Shown here: one piece after another, positions 24,577 to 33,782 of the stretch
Position numbering within the stretch: position 1 is the first letter of the stretch
Layout: each line of letters starts with the position of its first letter
NCBI GenBank assembly: GCA_902791215.1
Contig: CADAUZ010000021.1
Location: 1 to 59,736 of the forward strand
Length of the DNA stretch: 59,736 bases
From: Oscillospiraceae bacterium
GTDB lineage: Bacteria > Bacillota > Clostridia > Oscillospirales > Oscillospiraceae
Reading direction: 5' to 3'
The notes under the pieces: generated by a model
Databases searched by the model: none
What the model was told of the DNA's origin: nothing
The model's input: only the letters and a program-made list of their open reading frames with translations
Translations under genes and position numbers: made by a program

Positions 24577-26712
24577 TCACTGTCTGTACTTTACCGCGAT
24601 CAGGATGCCGAGGATTAGGGCCGCGGCACAGGCGGCAAGCAGCTGCCAGGTGGAGGCGCTGACGGGCTGGGGGCCGGTCGGGACCGGCTCCTCGATCGCA
24701 AGCTCCGCCGCTTCCTCAGCGGCGTTTTGCATTGCGTCCGGCATTTCGTCGCGCCGCATGTGACCGCCGCCCATGCCCTGGGGCATCTGGGAGGGGTCCG
24801 GCGTCTCGCCGTTCATGCCGGGCCGCATGCCGTTCATGTCCGGGGGCATGCTGCCGGAATCCCGCGGGGCGGGCATGTCGGTAAAGTCCGGCAGCTCGCC
24901 GCCATCTCCCGGCGGGGTGGACATGACGTTTTCGCCGGTGCCGACGGGCTGTCCGTTCACATTGCCGGGCTGCGCGCCCCAGCCGCCCATCGCGGGGCGT
25001 TCACCGTTCTCGGGGCGCTCGCTGCCGTCGGCGCTGTCGCGCTGGCGCTGGTCTCTGCCCCAGCCGCCCATGCCGCCCATGCCGCCGCTTGTGCTGCCCA
25101 CGATAGTGCTGACGGAATCCAGGGTGATCTCCTGCTCCTTATCGCCCACCGTGACCGTATAGGTCTCGCCGAGCTTCATGTCCGGAGAGCTGAGAGAGAC
25201 GGAGGAGAAGGCGCAGGGCACCGTGTAGCTGAGAAGCTCCCGGCCCGCCGCGTCCTTCACGGTCACGGTGCTGCCCGCCTCGGCGCTGTAGCCCAGGTTA
25301 TACAGGACCGCGCACTGGGTGGAGCTGTCGCTGAAGCCCTCCGCCATGGCGGAGCTGCCGCAGGCCACGAGCTCGCCGCCGGTGACGATACAGCTGCCGC
25401 CGCTTTCACTGCCGTAGTCGATGGCGTCGTTGCTGCCGGAGGCGTTGAGGCTGACGCGGATGGTGCCGCCCGAGATGACGATGTCGCCGTTGGAGTCCAG
25501 ACCGTCGGCGTCCCGGGCATTTGCGTTGACCACGGTTAAGCTGCCGCCGCTGATGTGAATCCAGGTGTCGCTGTTTTCCGACTCGTCCGTGCCGGATACG
25601 CGCTGCATGAACATGCCGTGGCCGGGGCCGAAGCTGACGCCGCCGTTTGCGTTCAGGCCGTCGTCGGTGGGATAGAGCTCGATCTCGCCGCCGGAGATGT
25701 CGATGGTCAGGGCCTCGATGCCCTCGTAGCACTCGCTGATGAGGATGCTGCCGCCGCTGATCGTCACGGCGCTGTCGGCATGGATGCCGTCGTCGCCCGC
25801 GCGGAGTTCAAATCTGCCGCCCTCGATGGCGATGCTGCCCTCGCTGTGCAGGCCGTCCGCCTCGGAATCAAGGGTGATGCTGCCGCCCTCGACGCGCATA
25901 TCCGCCGCGCTCTTGAGGGCCGCGCCGCCGCTTTCGATATCGACGCTGCCGGAGGCGATGTACAGGAGCGAATCCGGGCCCTGGACGTTAATGCCCTCGT
26001 CGCCCGCGCGCAGGATCAGCGAGGCCTTTTCCAGGCAGAAGCCGTCGTTTACGTGGATGGCGTCCTGGGGCGCGTCCACCGTGATTTTGCCGCCGGTGAT
26101 GACCAGCTCGTCGTTTACGTCGATGCCGTGCTTATAGGCCGCCGTGACGGTGAGGCTGCCGCTGCCGTTGATGGTGAGGTCGTCGCGGCTGTAGATCGCG
26201 CCGCCCGTGTTGTCATTGAGGGCGGTCTCGGAATACTCCGCGCCGCTTGTCATGCGGTTTTCGGTGCCCGGAGCGAGGGTCAGGAAGACCTTGTCCGCCT
26301 GCTCGACACGCAGGCACGCGTCGTCGGAGCGGCTGATGTCCGCCCCGTCAAGCAATAGCCAGACCTTGGAGGTACTGTCGGCGCTGACGATGACGCTGCC
26401 GTCCGTGAGCGTACCGGAGAGGATATAGCGCCCGGCCTGGGCGATGACCACGTTGCCGCCCTGGACATAGGCCCCGCCGCCGGAGACGTAGGCCCGCTCG
26501 CCCGAGAGGGTGATGCGGGTGGCGCCGGCGCTGTCCCAGTCGCTGTCGCGGTCATTCCTGGTAAAGTAGGCGGAATCGCTGCTGCTCTCCGCGTCCCCGT
26601 CCACCATGGGTGTGAGGCCGAGCTTCTGCCCGTTCATAAACAGGACGGTGACAAGCAGCGTGAAGACAAGGACGGCAACGCAGATGAGATCAATCTGCTT
26701 GTGCGTTGACAT
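24577..26712 (-). CDS. Cthe_2159/DUF4353-type beta-helix carbohydrate-binding protein
   Basis: 711 aa. One membrane span near the N-terminus (about 8-26) and one at the C-terminus (before KYRQ). Residues about 60-560 are a right-handed beta-helix of short repeats with GG, DG and AxDDGIHADS-type turns, as in Clostridium thermocellum Cthe_2159, which binds cellulose and pectin and has a pectate-lyase-like fold. Residues about 560-690 are Gly/Met/Pro-rich and low-complexity. It follows the DUF4956 gene by 11 bp and is the last gene of the CotH/VTC cluster, suggesting attachment to or modification of surface polymers. Confidence 0.85.
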   Translation of the reverse strand: MSTHKQIDLICVAVLVFTLLVTVLFMNGQKLGLTPMVDGDAESSSDSAYFTRNDRDSDWDSAGATRITLSGERAYVSGGGAYVQGGNVVIAQAGRYILSGTLTDGSVIVSADSTSKVWLLLDGADISRSDDACLRVEQADKVFLTLAPGTENRMTSGAEYSETALNDNTGGAIYSRDDLTINGSGSLTVTAAYKHGIDVNDELVITGGKITVDAPQDAIHVNDGFCLEKASLILRAGDEGINVQGPDSLLYIASGSVDIESGGAALKSAADMRVEGGSITLDSEADGLHSEGSIAIEGGRFELRAGDDGIHADSAVTISGGSILISECYEGIEALTIDISGGEIELYPTDDGLNANGGVSFGPGHGMFMQRVSGTDESENSDTWIHISGGSLTVVNANARDADGLDSNGDIVISGGTIRVSLNASGSNDAIDYGSESGGSCIVTGGELVACGSSAMAEGFSDSSTQCAVLYNLGYSAEAGSTVTVKDAAGRELLSYTVPCAFSSVSLSSPDMKLGETYTVTVGDKEQEITLDSVSTIVGSTSGGMGGMGGWGRDQRQRDSADGSERPENGERPAMGGWGAQPGNVNGQPVGTGENVMSTPPGDGGELPDFTDMPAPRDSGSMPPDMNGMRPGMNGETPDPSQMPQGMGGGHMRRDEMPDAMQNAAEEAAELAIEEPVPTGPQPVSASTWQLLAACAAALILGILIAVKYRQ

Positions 26713-26723
26713 CGCGCCCCTCC

Positions 26724-27395
26724 TCAGCCCATGTAGTCGCCGTTGTAGCTGACAAGGACCGCGCTGCTGACGCCCTCGAGGGCGGCGAGCTCATTGACAA
26801 AGTCGGTGTTGCCGTCCTTGAGGCGCACCTCGGCGTTGAGCTCCACCGCGCCCTCGCGGGCGGTCTTGCTCTTGACGGCGCAGCGCACGGTGCGCTGCTT
26901 GAGGAGCTTGAGCGCTCTGGTCTCGCTGTCGTGGCCGTCGCAGTCGATGACCACGATGAAGGGGTGTGTCATGTCCTTGCGGTTGGCAAAGATCAGAATG
27001 ATGAGGCCGATGAAGACGCTGCCGAACACCGCAAGCGGGATGAGGCCCGCCGCCAGCACGATGCCCGCCGCGATGGCCCAGAAGAGGAAGGCAATGTCCA
27101 GCGGCTCCTTGATGGCGGTGCGGAAACGCACAATGGACAGCGCGCCCACCATGCCGAGGGACAGCACGATGTTCGACGTGACGGCGAGGATCACGAGGGT
27201 CGTGATCATGGTCAGGGCCACCAGCGTCACGCCGAAGCTTGACGAATACATGACGCCCGCGTAGGTCTTCTTATAGATGAAAAAGATGAACACGCCCACG
27301 CCGAAGGCCAGCACCAGCGCCAGGGCCATGTCCAGAACGCTCACCGCGTTCACGTTTGTGAGAAAGCTCGATTTGAAAATGTCGTTGAAGGTCAT
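26724..27395 (-). CDS. DUF4956 membrane protein
   Basis: 223 aa, three to four membrane spans in the first 140 residues, with the signature SLGMVGALSIVRFRTAIKEPLD split here as SLGMVGALSIVRFR and AIKEPLD. The soluble C-terminus (about 145-223) is a small alpha/beta domain. The family is regularly found beside VTC and CotH genes, as here. It may couple the polymerase to the membrane or move its product, but no activity is proven. Confidence 0.9.
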   Translation of the reverse strand: MTFNDIFKSSFLTNVNAVSVLDMALALVLAFGVGVFIFFIYKKTYAGVMYSSSFGVTLVALTMITTLVILAVTSNIVLSLGMVGALSIVRFRTAIKEPLDIAFLFWAIAAGIVLAAGLIPLAVFGSVFIGLIILIFANRKDMTHPFIVVIDCDGHDSETRALKLLKQRTVRCAVKSKTAREGAVELNAEVRLKDGNTDFVNELAALEGVSSAVLVSYNGDYMG

Positions 27396-27620
27396 ACTGT
27401 CTGCTCCTTATAAAATAAAACTACCGATTATTCTCAATCGTTTTTGAGGGAGCTTTGCTTCCTCAAAAACACCTTAAGCCGAGCATAACGACGCGCGGGA
27501 AGCGCGCGACGATCCCAGCTTGTCTGCGAGGCCTCGCGCCGACCAAGCACGGCGTGTTACAGCCCGCCGTGTGCGATAAGCGCGAGTCCCTCAATTGCGA
27601 ACCTTGTTCGCAATTGAATT
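27396..27620. other. Intergenic with three hairpins
   Basis: The gap between the VTC and DUF4956 genes contains stems TTTTTGAGG/CCTCAAAAA (about 27441-27469), GCGCG/CGCGC (about 27490-27510) and AATTGCGAA/TTCGCAATT (27593-27615). The last could attenuate transcription after the VTC gene. No ORF is supported. Confidence 0.5.
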
Positions 27621-28337
27621 CTATCCGTAGATTCTGCATTGCGCATACTTGGAAAAGGCTTCGACTCTTCGGCCCGGGGTCTGGACCGCGTCGCGGATGA
27701 TGTCGGGGAGAAAGGCGTCCCACTTTACCTCCAGGAGGATGGGCGCGTCCCCGGCGGGGACGGTGACGCAGGCGGGGTTTAAGAAGTCTGTGGAGCTCAG
27801 GCTCGTGCGGATGTCGTAGTCAAAGGTGACGCGCACGTTGCCGGGGCGGTAAATAAACGGCTCACGGGTGTAGTCGACGATGGTCTTCGGCCTTAAACCC
27901 TGATAACGCATCTTGCAGTAAAGCTCCCGCACCAGGTCCCGGCCGCTGTCCATCATCCAGTCAAGGTCCCCGTCCACGATGCTCTGCGCCTCGTCCCTTG
28001 TGAGGTTGGCGCTGTATTTGGTGCCGAGCCCCGCGCGTTTGGACTTCTTCTCCAGGTGGATGACGGAAGTGTCGCCGTTATAGTAGCGGATGCGGAACTT
28101 CTCCCGCAGGTTCACGCCGTCGATCTTCTCCCGCAGGGCTTTGTCCGCGGCGTTATCAAAATAGAGGCTCCGGATCAGGTAGCGCCCGCCCGAGGCGTGA
28201 GGATCGCTCTCGGCCACGGCGCGCAGGCGCTGGCGGATGGCAAGCAGATCCGCATAGCTGATCTCGTGCTTCCACTCATGGCGGTAACGGATGTCCAGGA
28301 TGCATCCCTTCTTTCTGTTTCGGTTGTAGGAAAGCAT
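27621..28337 (-). CDS. VTC-domain polyphosphate polymerase-like protein
   Basis: 238 aa. The domain begins with YRHEWKHEI (about residues 18-26), then RSLYFDN, HLEKKSKRAGLGTKYS, TIVDYTREPF, FDYDIRTS and LLEVKWDAFLPD. These Lys/Arg/Glu-rich strands line the tunnel of VTC4-type enzymes, which make polyphosphate from ATP. The first 16 residues (from the ATG at 28337) have no clear Shine-Dalgarno site and are not family-like; AAGAAGGGA lies just before residue 15, so a non-ATG start near 28292 is possible. It lies between the CotH gene and DUF4956 on the same strand. Confidence 0.88.
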   Translation of the reverse strand: MLSYNRNRKKGCILDIRYRHEWKHEISYADLLAIRQRLRAVAESDPHASGGRYLIRSLYFDNAADKALREKIDGVNLREKFRIRYYNGDTSVIHLEKKSKRAGLGTKYSANLTRDEAQSIVDGDLDWMMDSGRDLVRELYCKMRYQGLRPKTIVDYTREPFIYRPGNVRVTFDYDIRTSLSSTDFLNPACVTVPAGDAPILLEVKWDAFLPDIIRDAVQTPGRRVEAFSKYAQCRIYG

Positions 28338-28406
28338 AAAGCATTATGCTGAAAGAAAGCTTAAGCAAGCTGTGAAGAAAATGAAAACGTGTATTATTTT
28401 TCGGCT

Positions 28407-30857
28407 TTACTGCTCCGCGGCCATGGCGGCGCGGACCTCCTCCTCGCTCATGTTGAGGAAGAGGGCGATCTGGCGCACGTTGTGGTTCTCCCGGTCAAAT
28501 TCCGTGATGAAGTTTCTCAGCTCGTCCACATAGTACTGCCAGCTTAAGTAGGTGGAGTCGCGCAGGGGCTCGTCACGCTCGATCTCCGGCTCGAGCATCG
28601 CGACATAGCGCTCGATGGCCTCGCTGACGTGGGCGTTGGAGAGCGTCGTCCGGTTGAGCTCCCCGAAGCGCCGCAGAAAGCGCGCCTTGAAGCCGTCGTT
28701 TTGAAACAGCGCCATCATGAGCGAGTACATCTGGAAGCCGGCGTTTGCCTCGCTGTTCATGATCACGCGGTAGTCCATCTCCGGATTCTGGAAGGCCCAG
28801 TCCAGATCGAGCAGCGCCCAGCGCCACAGTCCGTCCCCCTCGGTGGAGCGGAAGAACATGATGTTGTTGAGCGTGTCGGTATTGCCGGAGTAGCCTTCAA
28901 AGATGATCCAGTCAATGAAGCTGTCGATGTCGATGGTGCGGCAGATTTTCTCGTAATTGGCCGCGTCGCGCATGTCGTTTTGCGCGGTGAACTCCACAAC
29001 GTCCTTATAGAAGTCGGAGGCAAGGGCGGTTTCGCCTTCCTCGATGATCACGCTTTCCGGGCTGACATGATAATGCTCGGCGTAGTACTGCTCGTTCAGG
29101 TCCTCTTTCAGGGCATACAGTCCCCAATAGGCGCCGTTTATATAGACCACGCAGAACTGACTGCTCTGCGACAGCAGATGCGTGGAGCTCTCCAGCACCA
29201 GATCCTGTATGAGCTCGGTCCGGAAAAGCGTCTTGAGATTATCCTGCCCGGCCCGGACATGCAGGCGCGTGAACGTGGTCACGCCGTTGCCGAAGACATC
29301 CGCCTCCAGCGGCCCGTCTATCCGGTCGGGGAAGTAAAGGCCCAGGCTTTTTTTCGGCAGATCCAGGCTGGTATGTCCGCGCAGGCGCACAAGCCCATCC
29401 TTGTTGAAGCTGTGCTCCCCGTTGAAATAGGCGGCGTTTGCCGTCTGCAGGCTTTTGGCCGAGGCGTAGTACAGGTTTTTGAACATGCCCAGGTCGTCGA
29501 CCGTGATGTTCAGCACCGGCAGGCTGTGGTGCTCCCGCAGCAGATAGGTATATGTCCCCACCTCGCCGGGAAGCGAGTCCTCTCCCACGGCGACCGCCCG
29601 CACGACTGTGTTTTCGGTCAGCGTGACGGGCCCGGTATAGAGCGCGGAGCTCTCGTCGGGGCGCGTGCCGTCAAGCGTATAGTAAATGCGCGTCTCCTCC
29701 CCGGCGTCAAGCTCCTGCGCCGCGCTGAGCGAAACGGTCAGATGCTGCGCGTCGGGGTATACGCCGGGCTCCGTATCGACCGCGGGTACAGGCGCGATAA
29801 AGCGCCTGCCGTCCCGGTTTTCCTCGCCGGGCGTGGGAGCGGAGAAATAGAACAGGCCGTTTCCGTCCGGCATCCGGCCATAGCTTCCCCCCGCGGGGAT
29901 CTGCCGCAGCGTCATGCAGTCTGCCGGTCTGCCGTCGGCGCCGTACAGATACAGCTCATCTTCATTGCTGTTAAGTGCGATCGGCGCATAGAAGCGTTCC
30001 TCGGCGGAGCTGCGTTCTTCCCCGCAGCAGAAAACCAGGAACAGCTCGCCCGGCTGGAGCGTAACGTCCGGCAGGGCGCAGCGCAGTCCCGTCTTCTTGT
30101 CAGACATGGCATAGTCCCCGAGCCAAAGCGCCGCGTCGGAAACATTTTTCAGCTCCACGATATCGTCCGTGCCGTATAAAAACGAGGGCAGGAAGCTCTC
30201 GTTTTTCACGAGCACCTCGTTGATTTTCAGCGGCGAGGCGTTCTCACGCGAAGCCTGAAAACTTTCAAAGCCCGCGGGGGTATTGGCAAAGCCCGGCGTC
30301 GGCCAGGCGCAGGCGCGGTACTCTCCCCCGCCGCCGCGGATCGCGGAAATGTCCGCCTTCATGTCGCCCGCTTCGGCAGCCGCCTTCAGCTCCCCATCCG
30401 GCGCGCGAAGATATACCGTCTCCCCCGCCGAAATGCCGAAGGGGGCCAGCAACTCATCGGCGGCGGGCGCGTGATCCTTCCCCGCGAAGATGAGCAGATA
30501 GCCGTCCGGCTCGAGCACAAGCGGCGGGAACATGGCCTTCGGGAGATTATCGCGGTCGCTCAGCGTCCAGCCGTCAAGGTCCACGCTCTCGTCCCCGGTA
30601 TTGTGCAGCTCGATCCAGTCGGGAAAGCAGGCGGAGCCGTCATCCACCGTGGTCCTGTTTTTTGCCATTATCTCTGAAATGACAATGGTATCCGGGTAAC
30701 GGGGCGCGGCGCTCTCCTCCGGCGGCGCAGGCGCCGGTGTCTGCGGCGGCACGGTCGGCGCGGCGACCTGCGGCGCGCACGCGCTCAGCAGCAGGGCAGC
30801 GACGAGCAGAAGCGCGAGCGTACCCGCTTTTTTCCGTTTTATCGTTTGCCGCGGCAT
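28407..30857 (-). CDS. CotH-kinase lipoprotein with lamin-tail and chitobiase-like domains
   Basis: 816 aa. Lipoprotein signal ending LLLSAC (Cys about residue 27). Then a Pro-rich spacer, a first lamin-tail-like domain (VISEIMAKN to about 190), a second (KINEVLVKN, about 212-345), a chitobiase/beta-hexosaminidase C-terminal-like domain (YYTLDGTRPDESS near 395), and a CotH domain (about 440-790) with LRGHTSLDLPKKS, VYINGAYWGLYALKE and ALLDLDWAF. CotH proteins are atypical kinases that phosphorylate spore-coat or dockerin-type surface proteins. This one acts outside the cell. First gene of the cluster leading to VTC, DUF4956 and the beta-helix protein. Confidence 0.9.
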   Translation of the reverse strand: MPRQTIKRKKAGTLALLLVAALLLSACAPQVAAPTVPPQTPAPAPPEESAAPRYPDTIVISEIMAKNRTTVDDGSACFPDWIELHNTGDESVDLDGWTLSDRDNLPKAMFPPLVLEPDGYLLIFAGKDHAPAADELLAPFGISAGETVYLRAPDGELKAAAEAGDMKADISAIRGGGGEYRACAWPTPGFANTPAGFESFQASRENASPLKINEVLVKNESFLPSFLYGTDDIVELKNVSDAALWLGDYAMSDKKTGLRCALPDVTLQPGELFLVFCCGEERSSAEERFYAPIALNSNEDELYLYGADGRPADCMTLRQIPAGGSYGRMPDGNGLFYFSAPTPGEENRDGRRFIAPVPAVDTEPGVYPDAQHLTVSLSAAQELDAGEETRIYYTLDGTRPDESSALYTGPVTLTENTVVRAVAVGEDSLPGEVGTYTYLLREHHSLPVLNITVDDLGMFKNLYYASAKSLQTANAAYFNGEHSFNKDGLVRLRGHTSLDLPKKSLGLYFPDRIDGPLEADVFGNGVTTFTRLHVRAGQDNLKTLFRTELIQDLVLESSTHLLSQSSQFCVVYINGAYWGLYALKEDLNEQYYAEHYHVSPESVIIEEGETALASDFYKDVVEFTAQNDMRDAANYEKICRTIDIDSFIDWIIFEGYSGNTDTLNNIMFFRSTEGDGLWRWALLDLDWAFQNPEMDYRVIMNSEANAGFQMYSLMMALFQNDGFKARFLRRFGELNRTTLSNAHVSEAIERYVAMLEPEIERDEPLRDSTYLSWQYYVDELRNFITEFDRENHNVRQIALFLNMSEEEVRAAMAAEQ

Positions 30858-31036
30858 GATCTGCCCCCCCTTCCGAGAAGGATTTTTTTACCGATTTAAT
30901 AGTATATCACAGATCGTGCCGACAGGAAAGTACAATATTTACAATCTTTTCAGTTTTCCGCCTGGCGGGCGTCTGCCGCTCTGCGCTGTTGACAGTCGTG
31001 TTATAATGGAAAAAAATTGCGGCGGAAGGAGTTTCT

Positions 31037-31534
31037 ATGGAAAACGAGCTGGTAATCGAGCTGCGCAGGCGAAGGATCACGCTGATGAGCCTCGGGTCGG
31101 GCGTGATCAGCTTCGGGATTTGGAGCATCACGAAAACGCTTCTCTACATCTATGTGGGTGTGTTCAGGGTGGATGTTACCACGGTTTCGGAGGAGTATCG
31201 GCAAGCTGTAACCGCTGTTGCCTACGTCCTGCTCGCCTTGTTTATGCTGATCGGGCTTTCGCTGCGCCTGTTTGTGGGCCTCAAGGCCAGGGCGGCGGGC
31301 AGCGGGAAACGGCAGCGCCCGACCTATATCGTCGTGGCCTGCCTGCTGCTGGCCTGGAGCGTGTTTTCGCTGCTGGGCGCCGTTTTCGGCCGTTCAAGCG
31401 GGCGCATGGAAAACCAGTCTTTGATGGATTACGCGGTGAGTATGTTTGTGGAATGCTGCTCGGCTGCGATGCTGGCGGAGCTGATCTATACGGCGCTGCG
31501 GGTAAGGAAGCTTGCAAAGCTGGTGGAGGGCTGA
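31037..31534 (+). CDS. Four-TM membrane protein, unknown
   Basis: 165 aa, no signal peptide. Hydrophobic spans at about 17-37, 58-78, 95-115 and 133-153, with basic loops (RRRR at 10-13, RAAGSGKRQR near 87). GGAAGG precedes the ATG. I recognise no family. It is followed 3 bp later by the DUF6765 gene and forms a three-gene operon with it. A TATAAT (31002-31007) lies upstream but without a matching -35 box. Confidence 0.75.
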   Translation: MENELVIELRRRRITLMSLGSGVISFGIWSITKTLLYIYVGVFRVDVTTVSEEYRQAVTAVAYVLLALFMLIGLSLRLFVGLKARAAGSGKRQRPTYIVVACLLLAWSVFSLLGAVFGRSSGRMENQSLMDYAVSMFVECCSAAMLAELIYTALRVRKLAKLVEG

Positions 31535-31537
31535 GGC

Positions 31538-32698
31538 ATGCAGATAGATTTTCATTACTATGCCACCTACTGCGCGGCCTTTCTCGCGGGCTGCAGCCAC
31601 GAGGAGAGCCTCGACATCGCCTACAGCGCCCAGTTTGTCGACTGCTGCACCAGAACGCTCCTGTCCAAGCTCAAGGCCCCCCTCTCCGCCGCCACGACCC
31701 AGCTCCAGCTGGAGCTGATGAACGCGCGCACGGACCTGCTGGGGCTCCAGGACATCACGCGTATCTGGTCCTCCTTCCACTTTCTGCCCGGCAATCTGTA
31801 CGCCGAGGTAAACCACTCCAACCGCCTGTACAAAAACAAGTTCCGCCTCATCTGCACTCCCAACGGCGCCCTGGCTGCCGATACCGTGAAGCTTGCAAAG
31901 GGCGGCAGTCTCCAGGCGGCGGGCATCGCCATGCATGTCCTGGCCGACACCTGGGCCCACCGCTATTTCGCGGGCACGCCGTCGCTCGTCGTCAACAACA
32001 CCAACAGCTATTTCTATGAGATCATGCCCGACGGGACCGAGCGCGAGGTGAGCTTCCGCCACAGCCCCGGCGGCGCGGACGATCCGGAACACAGCATCTA
32101 CAACAACAGCATCTACCAGAGCAGCGAGCGGAGCATCATGAACCTGGGCCACGGCCGGGCGGGCCATATGCCGGACTACAGCTACATACGCTACAAGTAC
32201 CTGCCCGCCTGGGGCGGCTACCGGGAGATCATCAAGGACAATCCCCACGACTACATGTGCGCCTTCACCCAGATGATCTATGCGATGAAGTACCTGCGCG
32301 GGATAAACCCGGACTTTGAAATCGGGCAGTACGACACCGAAGCCGTCGCCCCCTGGGAGGAAGAGATCCGCGCGATCCTCGAAAAGCGGCAGACGGACGC
32401 CTGCGCCGACTGGAAGGCGCTGGGCGAGAAGCTCTCCGGCCGGGAGATCCGGCCCTTTGATCTCGACAAATACCAGGGCGAATACATGTCTCTGCCCGAG
32501 CAGGAGAAGGACAACAGCTTTCTCGGCCGCTTCATTCTGGCCGCCATGGCGCAAAAGAGCATGGTCACCAACAAGATTTTCAAATCCGGAAACCTCCTGG
32601 CGGGCTTCTCCGTGGACTATGCCGAGAAGGGCTTCCAGGGCATCCGGGACTTTGTCAAGCTGATCGAGGCCGCGGTAAAGGAGGGGCGGAACACATGA
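31538..32698 (+). CDS. DUF6765 family protein
   Basis: 386 aa, cytosolic by prediction. It begins MQIDFHYYATYCAAFLAG, as in DUF6765, and contains HVLADTWAHRYF (near residue 132) and several other His/Asp residues, a pattern shared with zinc-dependent phospholipase C-like helical hydrolases. A metal-dependent hydrolase function is possible but not shown. It sits between two membrane protein genes, and the downstream one overlaps by ATGA. Confidence 0.85.
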   Translation: MQIDFHYYATYCAAFLAGCSHEESLDIAYSAQFVDCCTRTLLSKLKAPLSAATTQLQLELMNARTDLLGLQDITRIWSSFHFLPGNLYAEVNHSNRLYKNKFRLICTPNGALAADTVKLAKGGSLQAAGIAMHVLADTWAHRYFAGTPSLVVNNTNSYFYEIMPDGTEREVSFRHSPGGADDPEHSIYNNSIYQSSERSIMNLGHGRAGHMPDYSYIRYKYLPAWGGYREIIKDNPHDYMCAFTQMIYAMKYLRGINPDFEIGQYDTEAVAPWEEEIRAILEKRQTDACADWKALGEKLSGREIRPFDLDKYQGEYMSLPEQEKDNSFLGRFILAAMAQKSMVTNKIFKSGNLLAGFSVDYAEKGFQGIRDFVKLIEAAVKEGRNT

Positions 32699-33237
32699 CG
32701 AGTATACAGCGGATCGAAAAGATCCTGGTGGGGCTTTTAATGCTGGCCTGCTGCGCCCTGATGGTATATGAGCCGGATGTGGGCTTTTACGTGGTGGCCC
32801 TCATCCTGGCGCTGATGATGCTGATATATGCCCTGCGCTGCTTCATCTTTTACTTCAGCATGGCACGGCACATGGTGGGCGGCAAGTCGCTCCTGTTTCG
32901 CGGGATCATCGTGCTGGACCTGGCGGTGTTCACCATCAGCATGGTGGACGACCCCAAAATGTATATCATCCTCTATCTGCTGGGCATCCATGCCTTCGCG
33001 GGGGTGACGGGCGTGCTGCGCGCGCTGGAGGCCAGGCGCTACGGGGCCCCCTTGTGGCGGTGGAGCATGGCGCTCGGCATCGGCAATTTCGCGATCGCGG
33101 TGCTGGCCGTGGTGGCGGGTTTCTTCCTCCCCGACACCAAAGATCTGGTGTATCTCTACGCCGGATGCCTGTTCTATTCCGCCTGCGTACAGATCGCCTC
33201 CGCCTTCCGAAAGACGGCGATCGTCTATATTCAGTAG
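32695..33237 (+). CDS. Six-TM HdeD/DUF308-like membrane protein
   Basis: 180 aa with six hydrophobic spans in three hairpins. ATGA overlap with the DUF6765 stop shows coupling. The paired-span architecture and short loops resemble HdeD/DUF308 proteins, though motif support is weak. Likely a partner of the DUF6765 protein and of the four-TM protein two genes upstream. Confidence 0.7.
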   Translation: MTSIQRIEKILVGLLMLACCALMVYEPDVGFYVVALILALMMLIYALRCFIFYFSMARHMVGGKSLLFRGIIVLDLAVFTISMVDDPKMYIILYLLGIHAFAGVTGVLRALEARRYGAPLWRWSMALGIGNFAIAVLAVVAGFFLPDTKDLVYLYAGCLFYSACVQIASAFRKTAIVYIQ

Positions 33238-33298
33238 GTCATTTTTTTCAGAAAGTGCCAATTAGCGCGAAAAATTGTAAAAAAGCTGTAAGAAACCA

Positions 33299-33326
33299 TT
33301 GCTTTTTTAAGCAAGCGTGTTATAAT
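33299..33326 (+). promoter_or_regulatory. Promoter of DUF6465 gene
   Basis: TTGCTT (33299-33304), 16-bp spacer, TATAAT (33321-33326), 55 bp before the start codon. Confidence 0.75.
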
Positions 33327-33381
33327 AGCCCCTGGTATCCGGGTTTTGGGTATCAGTTATGTGTAATAGGAGGAAATGAAT

Positions 33382-33705
33382 ATGGCTCCCAGAAAAGCAA
33401 GCGCAGAGAGCGCTGCCAAGAAGGCTGCCGAGGTCGAAGCCAAGAAGGCTGCCGAGGCCGAAGCTCCTGTGGCAGAAGCCAAGAAGCCCGCAGCAAAGAA
33501 GCCCGCGGCGAAGAAGCCTGCGGCCAAGAAGCCCGCTGCCAAGAAGGCTGTTGAAGTGATCGTGCAGTCTCCGCTCGGCGGGGAGATCTCCTTTGCCGAG
33601 ATCCTTGCCAAGGTTGGCGAAGCTGATAAGGTATACGTTCGCGTCGATCAGAACAAGGCGTACTGGGTACGCGGTGAAGAGACCGGCGACGTTGATCTCT
33701 GGTAA
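33382..33705 (+). CDS. DUF6465 protein with histone-H1-like Lys/Ala tail
   Basis: 107 aa from the ATG at 33382, 8 nt after AGGAGG; the ATG at 33376 is only 2 nt from that site. The first half is low-complexity: KKAAEVEAKKAAEAEA, then four copies of KKPAA, as in bacterial histone-H1-like proteins. The second half (about 53-107) is a compact domain starting VEVIVQSPLGGEISFAEIL and ending GDVDLW, the DUF6465 unit. A strong promoter, strong ribosome binding site and double terminator suggest high expression. The tail may bind nucleic acid. Confidence 0.88.
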   Translation: MAPRKASAESAAKKAAEVEAKKAAEAEAPVAEAKKPAAKKPAAKKPAAKKPAAKKAVEVIVQSPLGGEISFAEILAKVGEADKVYVRVDQNKAYWVRGEETGDVDLW

Positions 33706-33711
33706 GCAATT

Positions 33712-33737
33712 ACCCGGCGTTTTGCGCCGGGTTTTTT
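33712..33737 (+). terminator. Terminator of DUF6465 gene
   Basis: Stem CCCGGCG/CGCCGGG with a TTTG loop, followed by six T (33732-33737). Confidence 0.9.
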
Positions 33738-33778
33738 AATGCCAAAGGCGTCCACAGATCGTGGACGCCTTTGGCATT
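33738..33778. terminator. Bidirectional terminator, perfect 18-bp stem
   Basis: AATGCCAAAGGCGTCCAC (33738-33755) pairs perfectly with 33761-33778 around a 5-nt loop. It lies between the DUF6465 gene and the convergent kinase gene, which ends at 33783, and serves both strands. Confidence 0.85.
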
Positions 33779-33782
33779 ATTA

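Noticed and set aside
30989-31007. TTGACA and TATAAT before the four-TM gene
   Set aside because: Only 7 bp separate the boxes, so they cannot be one promoter; the TATAAT alone is weak evidence.
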